Origin: Biscogniauxia marginata
Taxonomy: Eukaryota > Ascomycota > Sordariomycetes > Xylariales > Xylariaceae
NCBI GenBank assembly: GCA_022695795.1
Contig: MU404124.1
Coordinates: 1-64,000 of the forward strand
DNA length: 64,000 bases
Direction of reading: 5' to 3'
Shown: positions 1 to 9,104 of the stretch, piece by piece
How positions within the stretch are numbered: position 1 is the stretch's first letter
How the letters are laid out: the number at the start of each line of letters is the position of its first letter
Translations under genes and position numbers: made by a program
Notes under the pieces: generated by a model
What the model was told of the DNA's origin: nothing
Database searches by the model: none
Seen by the model: the letters and a program-made list of their open reading frames with translations, nothing else

Positions 1-92
1 ATTTTTAATTTTTAATTTTTAATTTTTAATTTTTAATTTTTAATTTTTAATTTTTAATTTTTAATTTTTAATTTTTAATTTTTAATTTTTAA
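1..92. repeat. TTTTTAA tandem satellite
   Basis: About 13 uninterrupted copies of a 7-bp unit (TTTTTAA) start at the window edge, so the array probably continues outside. It leads directly into AT-rich sequence. It is not a TTAGGG telomere repeat. Confidence 0.9.
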
Positions 93-417
93 TTAATTTA
101 AAACTTAGTAATTAAATAATATCTTAATTTAATTATTATTATAATTTATCTTATTATTACGCCGCTATTACATTTTAAAATGATTTAAAATTATAACTTA
201 ACTATTAAAATTTATAATTATATTAATATAGTAATATTCATATGTTTACACATATTAATATTATAACTTAGTACCGTAATATTAACTTATATATAATATA
301 CATATTAGTTTCGCTTTTTACCGTGTATTTGTTATTATATATCGAGGGCAAAGTTATATAAAGTTAATAATTAAAAGCCACTTTAGTTTAATTAAATTTT
401 AAAATTATATATATTAT

Positions 418-613
418 TGTTGGTAGGTGTACGTACGTATAAAAAGCAAATAACAATAACAATATGAAAGATAGGGGTGAGACTGGTGTAATACTGATGT
501 CTAAGGAGGGAAAAGTCTACCTGAGTTATGCTGCTAAAGGCAGCCTATTTATATTTAAAGAATGTACTACTTTACATGCGGGGACACAGCCCCTGTTTGT
601 TAACCAACCATCA
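418..613. mobile_element. Probable solo LTR (about 196 bp)
   Basis: A less AT-rich island starts TGTTGGTAGG and ends CCAACCATCA, giving an imperfect terminal inverted repeat with TG...CA ends. The flanking 5-mers are ATTAT (413-417) and GTTAT (614-618), one G/A transition apart, the kind RIP makes. No internal retrotransposon sequence adjoins. The imperfect duplication makes this the weakest of the four LTR calls. Confidence 0.45.
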
Positions 614-868
614 GTTATATAACTAATAATATATATAAAGTAACATAAGTTTAAATTTAATAAAAAGAAAAACAATTTATTACTTTTATAAAGTAATAAA
701 TTAATTTACTTTATATAACGTTATAGTTTTACCGTAATAAAAAGATTTTAATTATATAAATAAATAACGTTAATATTACTTTTAAAGTTTCGATTTTCAA
801 GGTTTAAACCCGCTTTTAATATTTTATTTCTATTAAAATATACTAATAAAAATTCTTTTTAATAACAA

Positions 869-1314
869 TGTTACGACCGACAAGGATAAAACGGGAAAAG
901 GTCACGTGACCTTGGGGGTCCCGTGACCTGAGGTAGGATTCTCTGTAACTCTCCCTGTAAATCCACAGAGAATCAAGGAGAAGTGGGATTCTCTGTGACT
1001 CTCCTTATAAACCCACAGAGAATCAAAGAGAAGATGTGGAGAATGCAGGACATTACTCCTCCTTCTCTTCTTTATAAATAAATTGGAATCTCCTTATGTA
1101 TCTAGTTATTCCTTTTAGTTCCTTAGTTATTAATCTAAGACTACAGTCACTCTTTGATACTATAGTGAGAGTACCTTGAAACCTCTTTAACGAACATAAC
1201 ATTGTAAATCAATTAAACCAATCTTAACCCACTATTACTTTTAAATCAAGAAAACCTAGTACGTACTTACTTATGAAGTCAGCTAACTAGGAACACACAA
1301 GGAGGTTCGTCACA
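869..1314. mobile_element. Solo LTR (446 bp) with AACAA target duplication
   Basis: It begins TGTTACGACC and ends GGTTCGTCACA, near-perfect inverted ends with TG...CA. Identical 5-bp direct repeats AACAA flank it (864-868 and 1315-1319). It is much less AT-rich than its surroundings, so it probably inserted after most of the mutation, or escaped as a single copy. It contains a duplicated hairpin module (936-1033). There is no internal domain, primer-binding site or coding sequence, which fits recombination of a full LTR retrotransposon down to one LTR. Confidence 0.85.
936..1033. repeat. Tandem pair of 48-bp hairpin modules inside the LTR
   Basis: Copy 1 (936-983) and copy 2 (986-1033) differ by a few substitutions, mostly C/T or G/A. 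Each contains the perfect inverted repeat GATTCTCTGT ... ACAGAGAATC, so each copy can fold by itself. Confidence 0.8.
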
Positions 1315-2199
1315 AACAACTTCGAAAATATAAATTAAATAATTTAAAATATTATATAAAAAAATGTCGATATAAAGCCTTAAAACGGCTTTATAACTTT
1401 TAATAAGAATTATACTTTAACGTAAAAATTATTATATTTGTAACATTAACCGTAAAACTTATTTAAAAACGTTTATATTATAATTAACTCGCATGAACTT
1501 TATTACATCGTAAATATTATAATAATTAACTTAAATTCGTCTTAAAAATATTTAAATTAATATTAAACTTTATTTATAATATATACTTTATAACTTTATT
1601 AATAAGGATCACGACGAAGTGTTTAAAATAAAGCGAACATGGCTTTATTTATATTTAATACATTGTTTAAACGTATTACGAGAGTTTATAATATATAATT
1701 TTAATAATATGCCGCTATATATTAAGCGATTATATAAAAATATTTATAAAAAGTTAAGTTATATATTTAAATACGTTATATTCAACTTAAAATTTTAAAA
1801 TGCTAAAAGATTGTTTAATTATTCGTTATTTTACGATTTATAATTTATAATTTTTATATAATATATATATATATATATTAACATAATAAAAAACTAAATA
1901 ATATTATTATTTAACCTTTTCACTTTTAAAGTTTATAACTCCTTTTTATAATAATAGTTATAAATTTACACTTAATTATAAACTAATATTTTAATAACAA
2001 ATAAAACTTATCTTTCCGTTAACTTAAAACCTTTTTAGCGCGATTCGTCCTTTAAAATCCGAGTAAAATTTAATGTTCGCCAATTTTATTTAAGAACGAC
2101 CATATTAAAAACTAACTTTCATTTAATATATCTTCCGCGTCCACGAACTAGCCTTCTCTTATCTTTTGGTCAATTCTAGCGAACCTATCTAGCAGAACA

Positions 2200-2445
2200 T
2201 ACTTTGATTTAGGGAGGGACCTGTTCCTATGAACAACGCTCTTTATCACGCTCGAAGAGCAAAACGTAGAGCACATCCCGCTGCGATTCCCCTCTTTCTT
2301 TTGGAATCTAATAGGTCCACAAGGGGCATTCGTCCACGGTGAACCCCTTGGCCTCGGATATCGCAATAAAGCCGATCCCTTTGTTCTCCTGTCGGTCTAT
2401 CCAGGACCGCGGGATAGTGACGCATCTGCACTAATCGCCGAAGTC
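2200..2445 (-). pseudogene. Coding relic, possibly a HET-type tail
   Basis: A GC-balanced stretch on the minus strand reads in one frame with at least three stops. Parts look protein-like, for example RSWIDRQENKGIGFIAISEA followed after a stop by RDVLYVLLFERDKERC. The second string resembles the short C-terminal tail often seen in heterokaryon-incompatibility (HET) proteins. That resemblance is weak and from memory; the solid observation is a decayed coding segment beside the AT-rich block. Confidence 0.25.
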
Positions 2446-2798
2446 ATCGGCGATATCACATTCACAAAGTTCCCGGGCGAGTCAAGAAGAGCGACATAAG
2501 TTTTTTTTTTTAGTTTTTTTTCAAAAGATGGCGAAACTAGAGAGGTCATTGTTCCGGACGAGGGACTTGAAAAAGAGTGTCCGCCACTGTTACTTGAACT
2601 CGCTAACTAAAATGGCTAGGATCTTGGACAGTACCTAGTGGATGGGTTCTCAGGGATAATAGTGCCCAGCTCATCTTTCCAATGCATTAGCAGATCGGTC
2701 TAGGAGTATAAGACTTCAGCTAAACTAGCGATCGTGACGGCTGGGAGTCTCCTTCAAGGGTTTGGCTGGATAAAGGATCCCTACCAGAGATATGATCC
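2446..2798. other. Intergenic, no gene seen
   Basis: GC-balanced sequence with a T-rich run near 2500-2520. No convincing frame or element end was found. Confidence 0.5.
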
Positions 2799-2803
2799 AT
2801 GGC

Positions 2804-3052
2804 TGTCACACGGATAAACGCTGCCAAGACAAGCGGGGTCATGAGGACCAGATAAGGGATGCAACCTTTATGGATGCACGAAGAACCAACACGCAGAATA
2901 AAGTAGATGCCTCAGGCAGAGATTGCTGTATATATAGGAGAGAGACTCCGCGCTCGAGACCAGAGAGAACTTACTCTTCAAGTCCTTTGAGAACACAGAA
3001 TATTATTAGTTGAAATCGAATCTCAGTTCCAAGCCCAATAGCCCTTGTCACA
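2804..3052. mobile_element. Solo LTR (249 bp) with ATGGC target duplication
   Basis: It starts TGTCACACGG and ends CCCTTGTCACA. Identical 5-mers ATGGC flank it (2799-2803 and 3053-3057). A TATATAG box near 2929 followed by a purine-rich leader fits an LTR promoter. The short open frame inside it is incidental. No internal retrotransposon sequence adjoins either end. Confidence 0.85.
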
Positions 3053-3057
3053 ATGGC

Positions 3058-3778
3058 CGACACAATACCTCACCATTCGTCCTGTAGCTGACATTGCTGT
3101 GTCACCGGACTTCAAAGATCCTATTAGTCTCGAATTTGTATTTTTTGTACGGTCCAACATCTGGCGATGGGGCTTCATACTTCCTTGCATCCTCTAGCAC
3201 TAGTTCCCAAACTTGACATCACGAATAGTCATCCCACATATTCTACTCGTATACCTATATCACCCCTTCACATCGTCGTCCCCGAGAGTTACCAAATGGT
3301 CCTTATCGTCTCTAATGAACCATCTGATCCATGCATGGTGTTACAGCAATTTTCTTACGGTAGATATGCGACCCGTCAGCACCATACGTTCATAGGAAGT
3401 GACCTGGGTTCCAGTGCATCTCGATCTGCCATCCAACCATACCGGTACCAACTCAAAAGCTTAGAGCTATCAAGGGAAGTATCTTGAATCTTGTGAGTAC
3501 ACTGACCAGTTTGATCCTGCAAGCGTGATTTACTGGGAGGAGAGTGTGACCTAATCTCACTACGGCGCCACAATGCTTTCGTGGGGACCCGAAGCAAGGC
3601 AAAGCCGAAGCGGAAAGTCAGTAAACCTCTACGAAATTATCAGTAAGAAGGCTTTGCTCATAGCTCCTCCCAACTTAGGCTCACCTAGGTTAGCTACCTC
3701 TATTCCTAGACCCCAGAATTTCCATTTTTAAATCTGTAAATGTTTCGTCTCAGAGTCTTCTACATAGAGGTATATAAA
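3058..3778. other. Intergenic between two solo LTRs
   Basis: Non-AT-rich sequence. Short frames on both strands lack Met context, splice signals or recognisable motifs. A string at 3154-3172 looks like an LTR end next to a primer-binding site, but no matching start was found. Confidence 0.4.
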
Positions 3779-3957
3779 TGTCATAGGCAGGCCTGATACA
3801 GGGTGCATACTTGTCCCAGCAGGTACTGGCACGTACCTTACCTGCTTCAGGTCAGTCCCTGACCTGTAGCAGGTATATAAGGCAAGCGTTTGTCTTGCTC
3901 TATCCCTCCCTCATAGGAATACACTGGTTGTACCTAGCTTGCCTTCTCGACGTGACA
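3779..3957. mobile_element. Solo LTR (179 bp) with ATAAA target duplication
   Basis: It begins TGTCATAGGC and ends CTCGACGTGACA, with TGTCA/TGACA inverted ends. The 5-mers ATAAA at 3774-3778 and 3958-3962 are identical. It contains a TATATAAGG box and several CAGGT/ACCTG half-palindromes. AT-rich sequence resumes right after the duplication, so it inserted at the edge of the decayed block. Its small size is typical of short fungal LTRs. Confidence 0.85.
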
Positions 3958-3962
3958 ATAAA

Positions 3963-4571
3963 CGTATTAAAAGACGAACTAAATAAAGATATATCGTATA
4001 AGTTAACTTGTTATAAGTAAATCACGTAATTAGCTTTAATAAGATAACTTATATAACTTTTTTTATATAAAAAGAGCTTTTTATTTACTTTTTAATAATT
4101 AATTTTATTAATTTTTATATTAAAATTTTAAATAAAAAAACGAAATATAAAGATTTACATTTTATTTTTAAAATATTAATTATTTATATATAATACACCG
4201 TGAATTAATTAGGTATATTTAACTTATATAAAGCATTTAAAAGTAATATAAGGTGGTTAATATATTAAGGCTTTAAATTTAGAAATTTCGGTAATTACCT
4301 GTTTAGAGTTGTCTTCTAACACAATTACAACTCACAATCCTTTTTTTCACTTTGGTTTTCTTGCTACAACAGTAAACATATTAATTGGATATTAAAAGTA
4401 CCTATTACCGCCGAGCTCTTAGCGCACGACTAGCCATCTATCTACTGCCTCGAATACATAGTAGTTAGGTAACCTGCAGTGGCGGGGATCTTAGCTGAAG
4501 CTAGTGTCCGTGCACAGCGCCTCAAATCGCAAAACGCCAGGCGCGAGAAGGAGCTTTCACAAACTCCTCAG
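3963..4571. other. AT-rich tract, then F-box gene upstream region
   Basis: 3963-4260 is AT-rich like the first block. 4300-4571 is GC-balanced and holds the 5' side of the F-box gene. A coding-like frame runs from GTG at 4479 into that gene, with an in-frame TAA two codons before the GTG. Confidence 0.6.
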
Positions 4572-5615
4572 ATGGCAAAAATGAGCAGCATAGATGTTCC
4601 TGCGAACGTCGAGGAAAATGCTGACGCGATCCTCCGAGTATGCTCGTATCATCGACGAGACTTTGACCTCGTCGTAGTCCGTTCGCGCCCACACGACATG
4701 CAGCCAGTTCAGGCGTCTCTTCAGGCAGCCTTCGAGACGTTGCCAACCGCTGAGCTCGGGATCTTGGATCGTCTACCCGCAGAGCTCATGTCGATGATCC
4801 TCCGCGAGCTCGACGTTCGTTCGTTCTTCCACTTCCGTCAAGTCAACCGGCGAGCTCGCGTCCTATCAACCGGACTCCATGAATATAAACTGGTCTCCAA
4901 GCATGGGTTGGAGGGCCTGCGAGGTCTATTGCGCGCCGAGCTTGCTCACTGCTTCACCATCGACGACCTCTACCGGCCTCTTATAACGGATAGATGCTTG
5001 ACCTGTGGGAGTTTTGGAGGGCTCTTGTTCCTCTTCACCGCGGAGAGATGCTGTTTCGATTGCCTCCAGTCTTCGGCCTCCTACCGCGTCCTCCCTCCGT
5101 CTACTTTCGCCAAGCTCGCACATATATCTCCATGTCAAATTAAGCGCTTATCGGCACTAAGTTTGCGGACCGTGCCTGGCATTTATAACATGATGATAAC
5201 CCCAGCGAGACGACCAAAATATTTAATATTTGAAGAGAAGGCCACACAAACGCTACTCGCCACCAAGATCATCCAAGAAGACGCGATTCGAAATTTAAGA
5301 AACCGGAAAGAGCAACCAGGCCAACGCTTTATGGCAGCTACGGCATATCCGTGCTACAACTTGGAGAATGCCAAACTCGAGCGTGGTGTCAGCTGCAAAG
5401 GCTGCCAAGTCCGTCTGGAACTTCTCCACAGTGATTCGGACGATCGAGACCAGACTTTTTCGACACGGGGCTTCTTATCTCATTTTCCACAATGTGTGGA
5501 AACACAGCATCTCTGGGCTGAGAGCGAAGGGGGAACGCGACCTGTCAATGAGCCAGAGCTCACTCGCCGCTGTGGCTATTTCAGCCAGCTAGGTTCTGAC
5601 GGGCTCCCTGCATAA
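4572..5615 (+). CDS. F-box domain protein
   Basis: The F-box (ILDRLPAELMSMILRELDV, about residues 64-82) predicts a substrate receptor that binds Skp1 in an SCF ubiquitin ligase. A four-cysteine cluster follows (RCLTCGSF ... RCCFDCLQ), as in many sordariomycete F-box proteins of this layout. The substrate is unknown. The reading frame is intact to TAA. I chose the first in-frame ATG, 4572; a second at 4581 has a better context (AAAAATG). The same frame stays open upstream to a GTG at 4479 and that extra segment looks coding (helical, K/R/E-rich), so the original start may have been lost or lie in an upstream exon. Confidence 0.75.
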   Translation: MAKMSSIDVPANVEENADAILRVCSYHRRDFDLVVVRSRPHDMQPVQASLQAAFETLPTAELGILDRLPAELMSMILRELDVRSFFHFRQVNRRARVLSTGLHEYKLVSKHGLEGLRGLLRAELAHCFTIDDLYRPLITDRCLTCGSFGGLLFLFTAERCCFDCLQSSASYRVLPPSTFAKLAHISPCQIKRLSALSLRTVPGIYNMMITPARRPKYLIFEEKATQTLLATKIIQEDAIRNLRNRKEQPGQRFMAATAYPCYNLENAKLERGVSCKGCQVRLELLHSDSDDRDQTFSTRGFLSHFPQCVETQHLWAESEGGTRPVNEPELTRRCGYFSQLGSDGLPA

Positions 5616-6188
5616 CCCTTTGAAAAGTATTCTATCTAGGTTGCCCCTATAACGCACAAAATTTATGCTATATTCTGACCGTACTTACTCGTTTTAGACT
5701 GTCCACTGGTACAAAAGCACCCTTGGGTTGTTGCACACCCCGAAGTTAGTCTTCACAGTAGCCGGGCGAAGGTACCGACTGGCTCCCTTTTCCAAAAGGT
5801 AATTCGTGCGTTAAGGGGATCGCATTTTCTTGCTCTCTCTTTCCATTCGTAAGGAATCTAACTTGAAGTCTAGACAGTGCTAGGAAAGTCTCAATGCTCA
5901 CTGAATTATGAAGCTATCTACTTTGGGTCCGAAAAGTACTTCTTTGCACAGCTCGGATAAACCAAGTGTCCATCACAGTAGTTGGTCGAAAGCCTTGTCA
6001 TCTGCTTCTTGACAGGCCTGCATTTCATATCCATCCCCGAATCCTTTGCTGTCTGACACTACACAAACTCCGATTTCTTGACACATTCGCATGTGTACCT
6101 GATCATGATGTAGTGGCACATATTGAAGAGCCTGCTGTTAATAGTATTAGCCTTCAAGCTCATTTGACAGGTATACGGGACACTTACG
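5616..6188. other. Intergenic
   Basis: No intact gene seen. Open stretches on the plus strand around 5966-6292 lack a Met start and any motif I recognise. Confidence 0.4.
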
Positions 6189-6491
6189 ATGACTCGAGAG
6201 CAAATTTCTGGGCAGATACGGGAACAGGTCGAGATGGTGATCTTGGAACGTGCTCTGTACTTGTGAGCTTTGGGCCTGGAGTGTTCCGTTAAACAGGAAC
6301 GCCTACTAGTATTATTTCGGAGTCGAGTCTCGGACCTGAGCGCGGATGTGATACTTCACTTTCTCCGACGAGCGCAGCTTGAGGAGCGCCGGCTTCTTAT
6401 AGACAGAGAGAGACCTGCTGAGGTGGCTGCCTCCTACACAGCCATTTGCTTCAGAGCCTTGGCTTCTGAGGAATTCTGGCCTGGAGTCTGA
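6189..6491 (+). pseudogene. Possible small gene relic with one in-frame TGA
   Basis: From ATG 6189 a coding-like frame of 101 codons runs to TGA 6489-6491 with a single internal TGA at 6264-6266. Both sides read as charged, helical protein (start MTREQISGQIREQVEMVILE; later SADVILHFLRRAQLEERRLL). A CGA-to-TGA transition would explain the stop. No family is recognised and the gene may be an accident of composition. Confidence 0.22.
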
Positions 6492-6962
6492 GGATGAGCA
6501 AAAACCATGTCTCGCAGGGCATTAAACAGCCTGCCGGAAGCTCGCGAGAAAGACCGGCATTTGGCTGAGCCCGTATCATCGCTGGTTGTTGGCTGGATTG
6601 CGTCCTCTCGTATGACTATTAAGCCGCTTGTTGGCTTTACGTAGAGTTCCAAATATTAGGCCAGCTAATAGTGACTGTAACTAACGAAATCCTGGTTTCG
6701 CTAGGTAGGCCTTGAATTTCATTGTGTCTTGCTTTTCTCGCCTGGTTGCGATGTTGGCGCTTAAGTGTTTGTATCGCCGGGGCATTCAGCCTAGTGGAGC
6801 ATAAATATACTATTTCAGATTTGGTTAACCTAGAAAAGTGTATAAACTTGTTGCCTCCCATTATAAACTCCATCTTATGTTACTTTACTAACCGCTGTCA
6901 CTTAATTTCTTAAATCCTCTTTGGACTTTAATGCAGCGAAATTGATAGTCCTTACATCGAAG
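6492..6962. other. Intergenic upstream of the kinase-like gene
   Basis: Nothing beyond short shadow frames. It becomes AT-richer toward 6900, with candidate TATA-like strings. Confidence 0.4.
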
Positions 6963-7808
6963 ATGCCGTCGACTATGGAGCCGCCTCGTCTAGTTTCTAT
7001 GGAAGTCTCCACGAGTGGCAGAAGCGATAGCCACTTTCGCATCCTGGCCAACCGAAGCGTCAAGTACATCACCATCAAGGCCGGAGCCCTCGACGCCGAG
7101 TCGTTGGATGACATGCCCCTTGATTTCCCGAATATTCTTCCTCCTCTTCCCTACCAAGAAGATGCTTGGAAGTCAGCGTGTATCACTCGTAATCCCTCGT
7201 CCCGTCAACTAGAAGCGACGCTGTCGTCGGCCGATCTACCCAGTGTGGAAACGATCTGGCATCCGCGGATGATCGACTATCTTGACATTGAACGCACTAA
7301 GTATCTCACTGTGTTGACTCAGGAATACAAATGGAAGGCGGATACTGCATCACCAGAACGAATGATTGCCAAGATGGCGCGCTTCCACTGAGAGATCCAA
7401 TACATGGAGGCCGAAACCCGCATGTACCAGGTCCTCGAGGGCCGGGGCATCGCTCCCAAATTCCTCGGGCACATCCACGAGGCAGGCAGGGTCATCGGGT
7501 TTCTCCTAGAGAAAGTTCCGGACGGGCGGAACGCCGAGCCAGCCGATCTGGAGATCTGCGAGGCGGCCTTGCGGCGCTTTCATGCGCTGGGGTTTGTGCA
7601 TGGGGACTGTAACAAGTACAACTTCATCATACGCCCGGATGGGCAGGTTATCCTCATCGATTTCGACAAGGCGAAGACTTGCGCCGATCCAGCTCTGATG
7701 GAGGCGGAGATCGCGAGCTTGGAGGGGCAATTGGCCGAGACGACGGGTCGTGGTGGTGGGCTTATCTCATTTGATGAGGGAGACAGTGACAGGGGGTCGG
7801 AGGAATAG
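6963..7808 (+). pseudogene. Kinase-like gene with a single in-frame TGA
   Basis: ATG 6963 opens a 282-codon frame ending at TAG 7806-7808. It is broken only by TGA at 7389-7391. The reading continues in the same frame after it (EIQYMEAETRMYQVLEGRG). The C-terminal part carries the kinase-fold catalytic core: FVHGDCNKYNF (HxD around residue 214) and LIDFDKAK (metal-binding Asp around 234). This layout matches fungal small kinase-like proteins often mislabelled alpha-galactosidase A. In relatives I recall Trp at the stop position, so TGG-to-TGA is the simplest cause. It could also be a sequencing error or readthrough. If translated to the stop, the product loses the catalytic core. Confidence 0.7.
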
Positions 7809-8000
7809 ACACCAGACGTGCTTCACTCAAAGTGATGGAAGCTGTTTCTCAGAGGCTATCCTCTCTGCTCATCACCAAATTCTAGTCTAACGCACTTCCG
7901 CGCCTCCCAAGATCTCTCCTGACCCGCCAAACCGTCGACCCAACAGCCTGCTTCTGACCTCCTATTTTACTCTCCGAGCTGGACGGTGACAGCGCTAAAG

Positions 8001-8399
8001 CTAGGTTCTGGGCTGGATAACTATCGAAAGGCCAGGTAATAGTTTAAATTTAAAATGCTGATATTCGCCGTCAAAACGGGATGGATCGTGACAGCGTTGA
8101 CGAGGGGAGTCCGGGATTGCGCCGAAGTAGGCGGGACTTGCACGGACAGGGCTTAGGATGTTGGGGGAGGCTCCGGAGGGATGGTGTCTCCGGGATTTTG
8201 ACGAAACTGTGCCGCCGTGTGGCGGGGCGGTAGAGGCGGCTGGAATGGGAGAATGTTGGGTTGCTGTTGAGGCGTTTTCATCACATTCTCCAGTGCAGTC
8301 TAGCAAGGTCTTCCACGCAGGGTTAATAGCTAACAGACGAGTCCCGCTTCTCTGCGCGGTAAAAGCTTCCATGCGGTTTCGCGTCGTCGGTATGGACAT
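8001..8399 (-). CDS. Hypothetical small protein, uncertain
   Basis: An ATG-started frame of 132 codons encodes a basic, Pro/Ser-rich, probably disordered polypeptide (for example SSKSRRHHPSGASPNILSP). There are no domain, signal peptide or splice features. It sits between two damaged genes. A competing plus-strand frame overlaps at 8158-8412. It could be the fragment of a larger regulatory protein or a chance frame. Confidence 0.22.
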   Translation of the reverse strand: MSIPTTRNRMEAFTAQRSGTRLLAINPAWKTLLDCTGECDENASTATQHSPIPAASTAPPHGGTVSSKSRRHHPSGASPNILSPVRASPAYFGAIPDSPRQRCHDPSRFDGEYQHFKFKLLPGLSIVIQPRT

Positions 8400-9104
8400 T
8401 CACGGACTGTAGTGTAAATGTGAAATATCTCCTTCAATGCGTTTCTGCACTACTATATGAGATATCTTGAAAGGGTATATTGATAAAAGTCACTGTGAGC
8501 AATTAACTAGACGACCACATTTCCCTATCCCAGCTTTGTTGGGGCTAAATAGGCTGCACAAGAGACAGGAATTAGACAAGTAAGACTACCACTTCATATA
8601 GTGACGAGCGACGTCTTTTCATTGCTCTCGGGAAGACACGTTTAAACCAAACTTCTAAATAATGTGATTAACCTGAGATATTCATTGTCAATTCAGCAGC
8701 ACCATTCTGAACTTTGCAGCATGCGCAAACTCGTTTACCCTAATTACCCCCAAGATTCGAAAATTCTCTCGAGGTGAATAACATTCGTTCTTCCACTCTT
8801 CCACCTACTTTACCTCATTAGAAACTCCATAAGTACCAGAGTTTTTCCTCCCTCATAAAAATCAACACTGATTAAATTTCCGCATTACCTCCTCTCAAGC
8901 GTGGCATTTTGGTCACCTCACTGCGCAGCCTTTTTACGGTAATCAACAGTATTACGTTTGACACACCACGAGCATTGGGCCACCGAAACTGCACTGACAG
9001 TATAGAAGATTGTGTGGGATTGCCTGCGCATGGTCTTGAGTTCCTTGGCCAAGGGCTATCAAGTGATCTCATATTTATATCACCCGCTTTTGCGCGTCTA
9101 AACT
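8400..9104. other. Intergenic
   Basis: AT-moderate sequence upstream of the four-exon gene at 9105. No gene, tRNA or repeat seen. Confidence 0.4.

Larger units (their letters stand above)
93..2140. repeat. AT-rich, RIP-like decayed repeat block
   Basis: Almost pure A/T with frequent TA dinucleotides and no open frame. It is interrupted only by two GC-richer islands that are solo LTRs (418-613 and 869-1314). Such blocks are usual for RIP-mutated transposons in filamentous ascomycetes. No element could be named from what remains. Confidence 0.8.

Noticed and set aside
1..92. Telomere
   Set aside because: The unit is TTTTTAA, not TTAGGG, and it runs into ordinary AT-rich repeat sequence.
2792..3013. 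73-codon plus-strand frame
   Set aside because: It lies almost wholly inside the solo LTR at 2804-3052 and has no motif.
3154..3172. LTR end plus primer-binding-site look (CCAACATCTGGCGATGGGG)
   Set aside because: No matching LTR start or target duplication, and no internal retrotransposon sequence follows.
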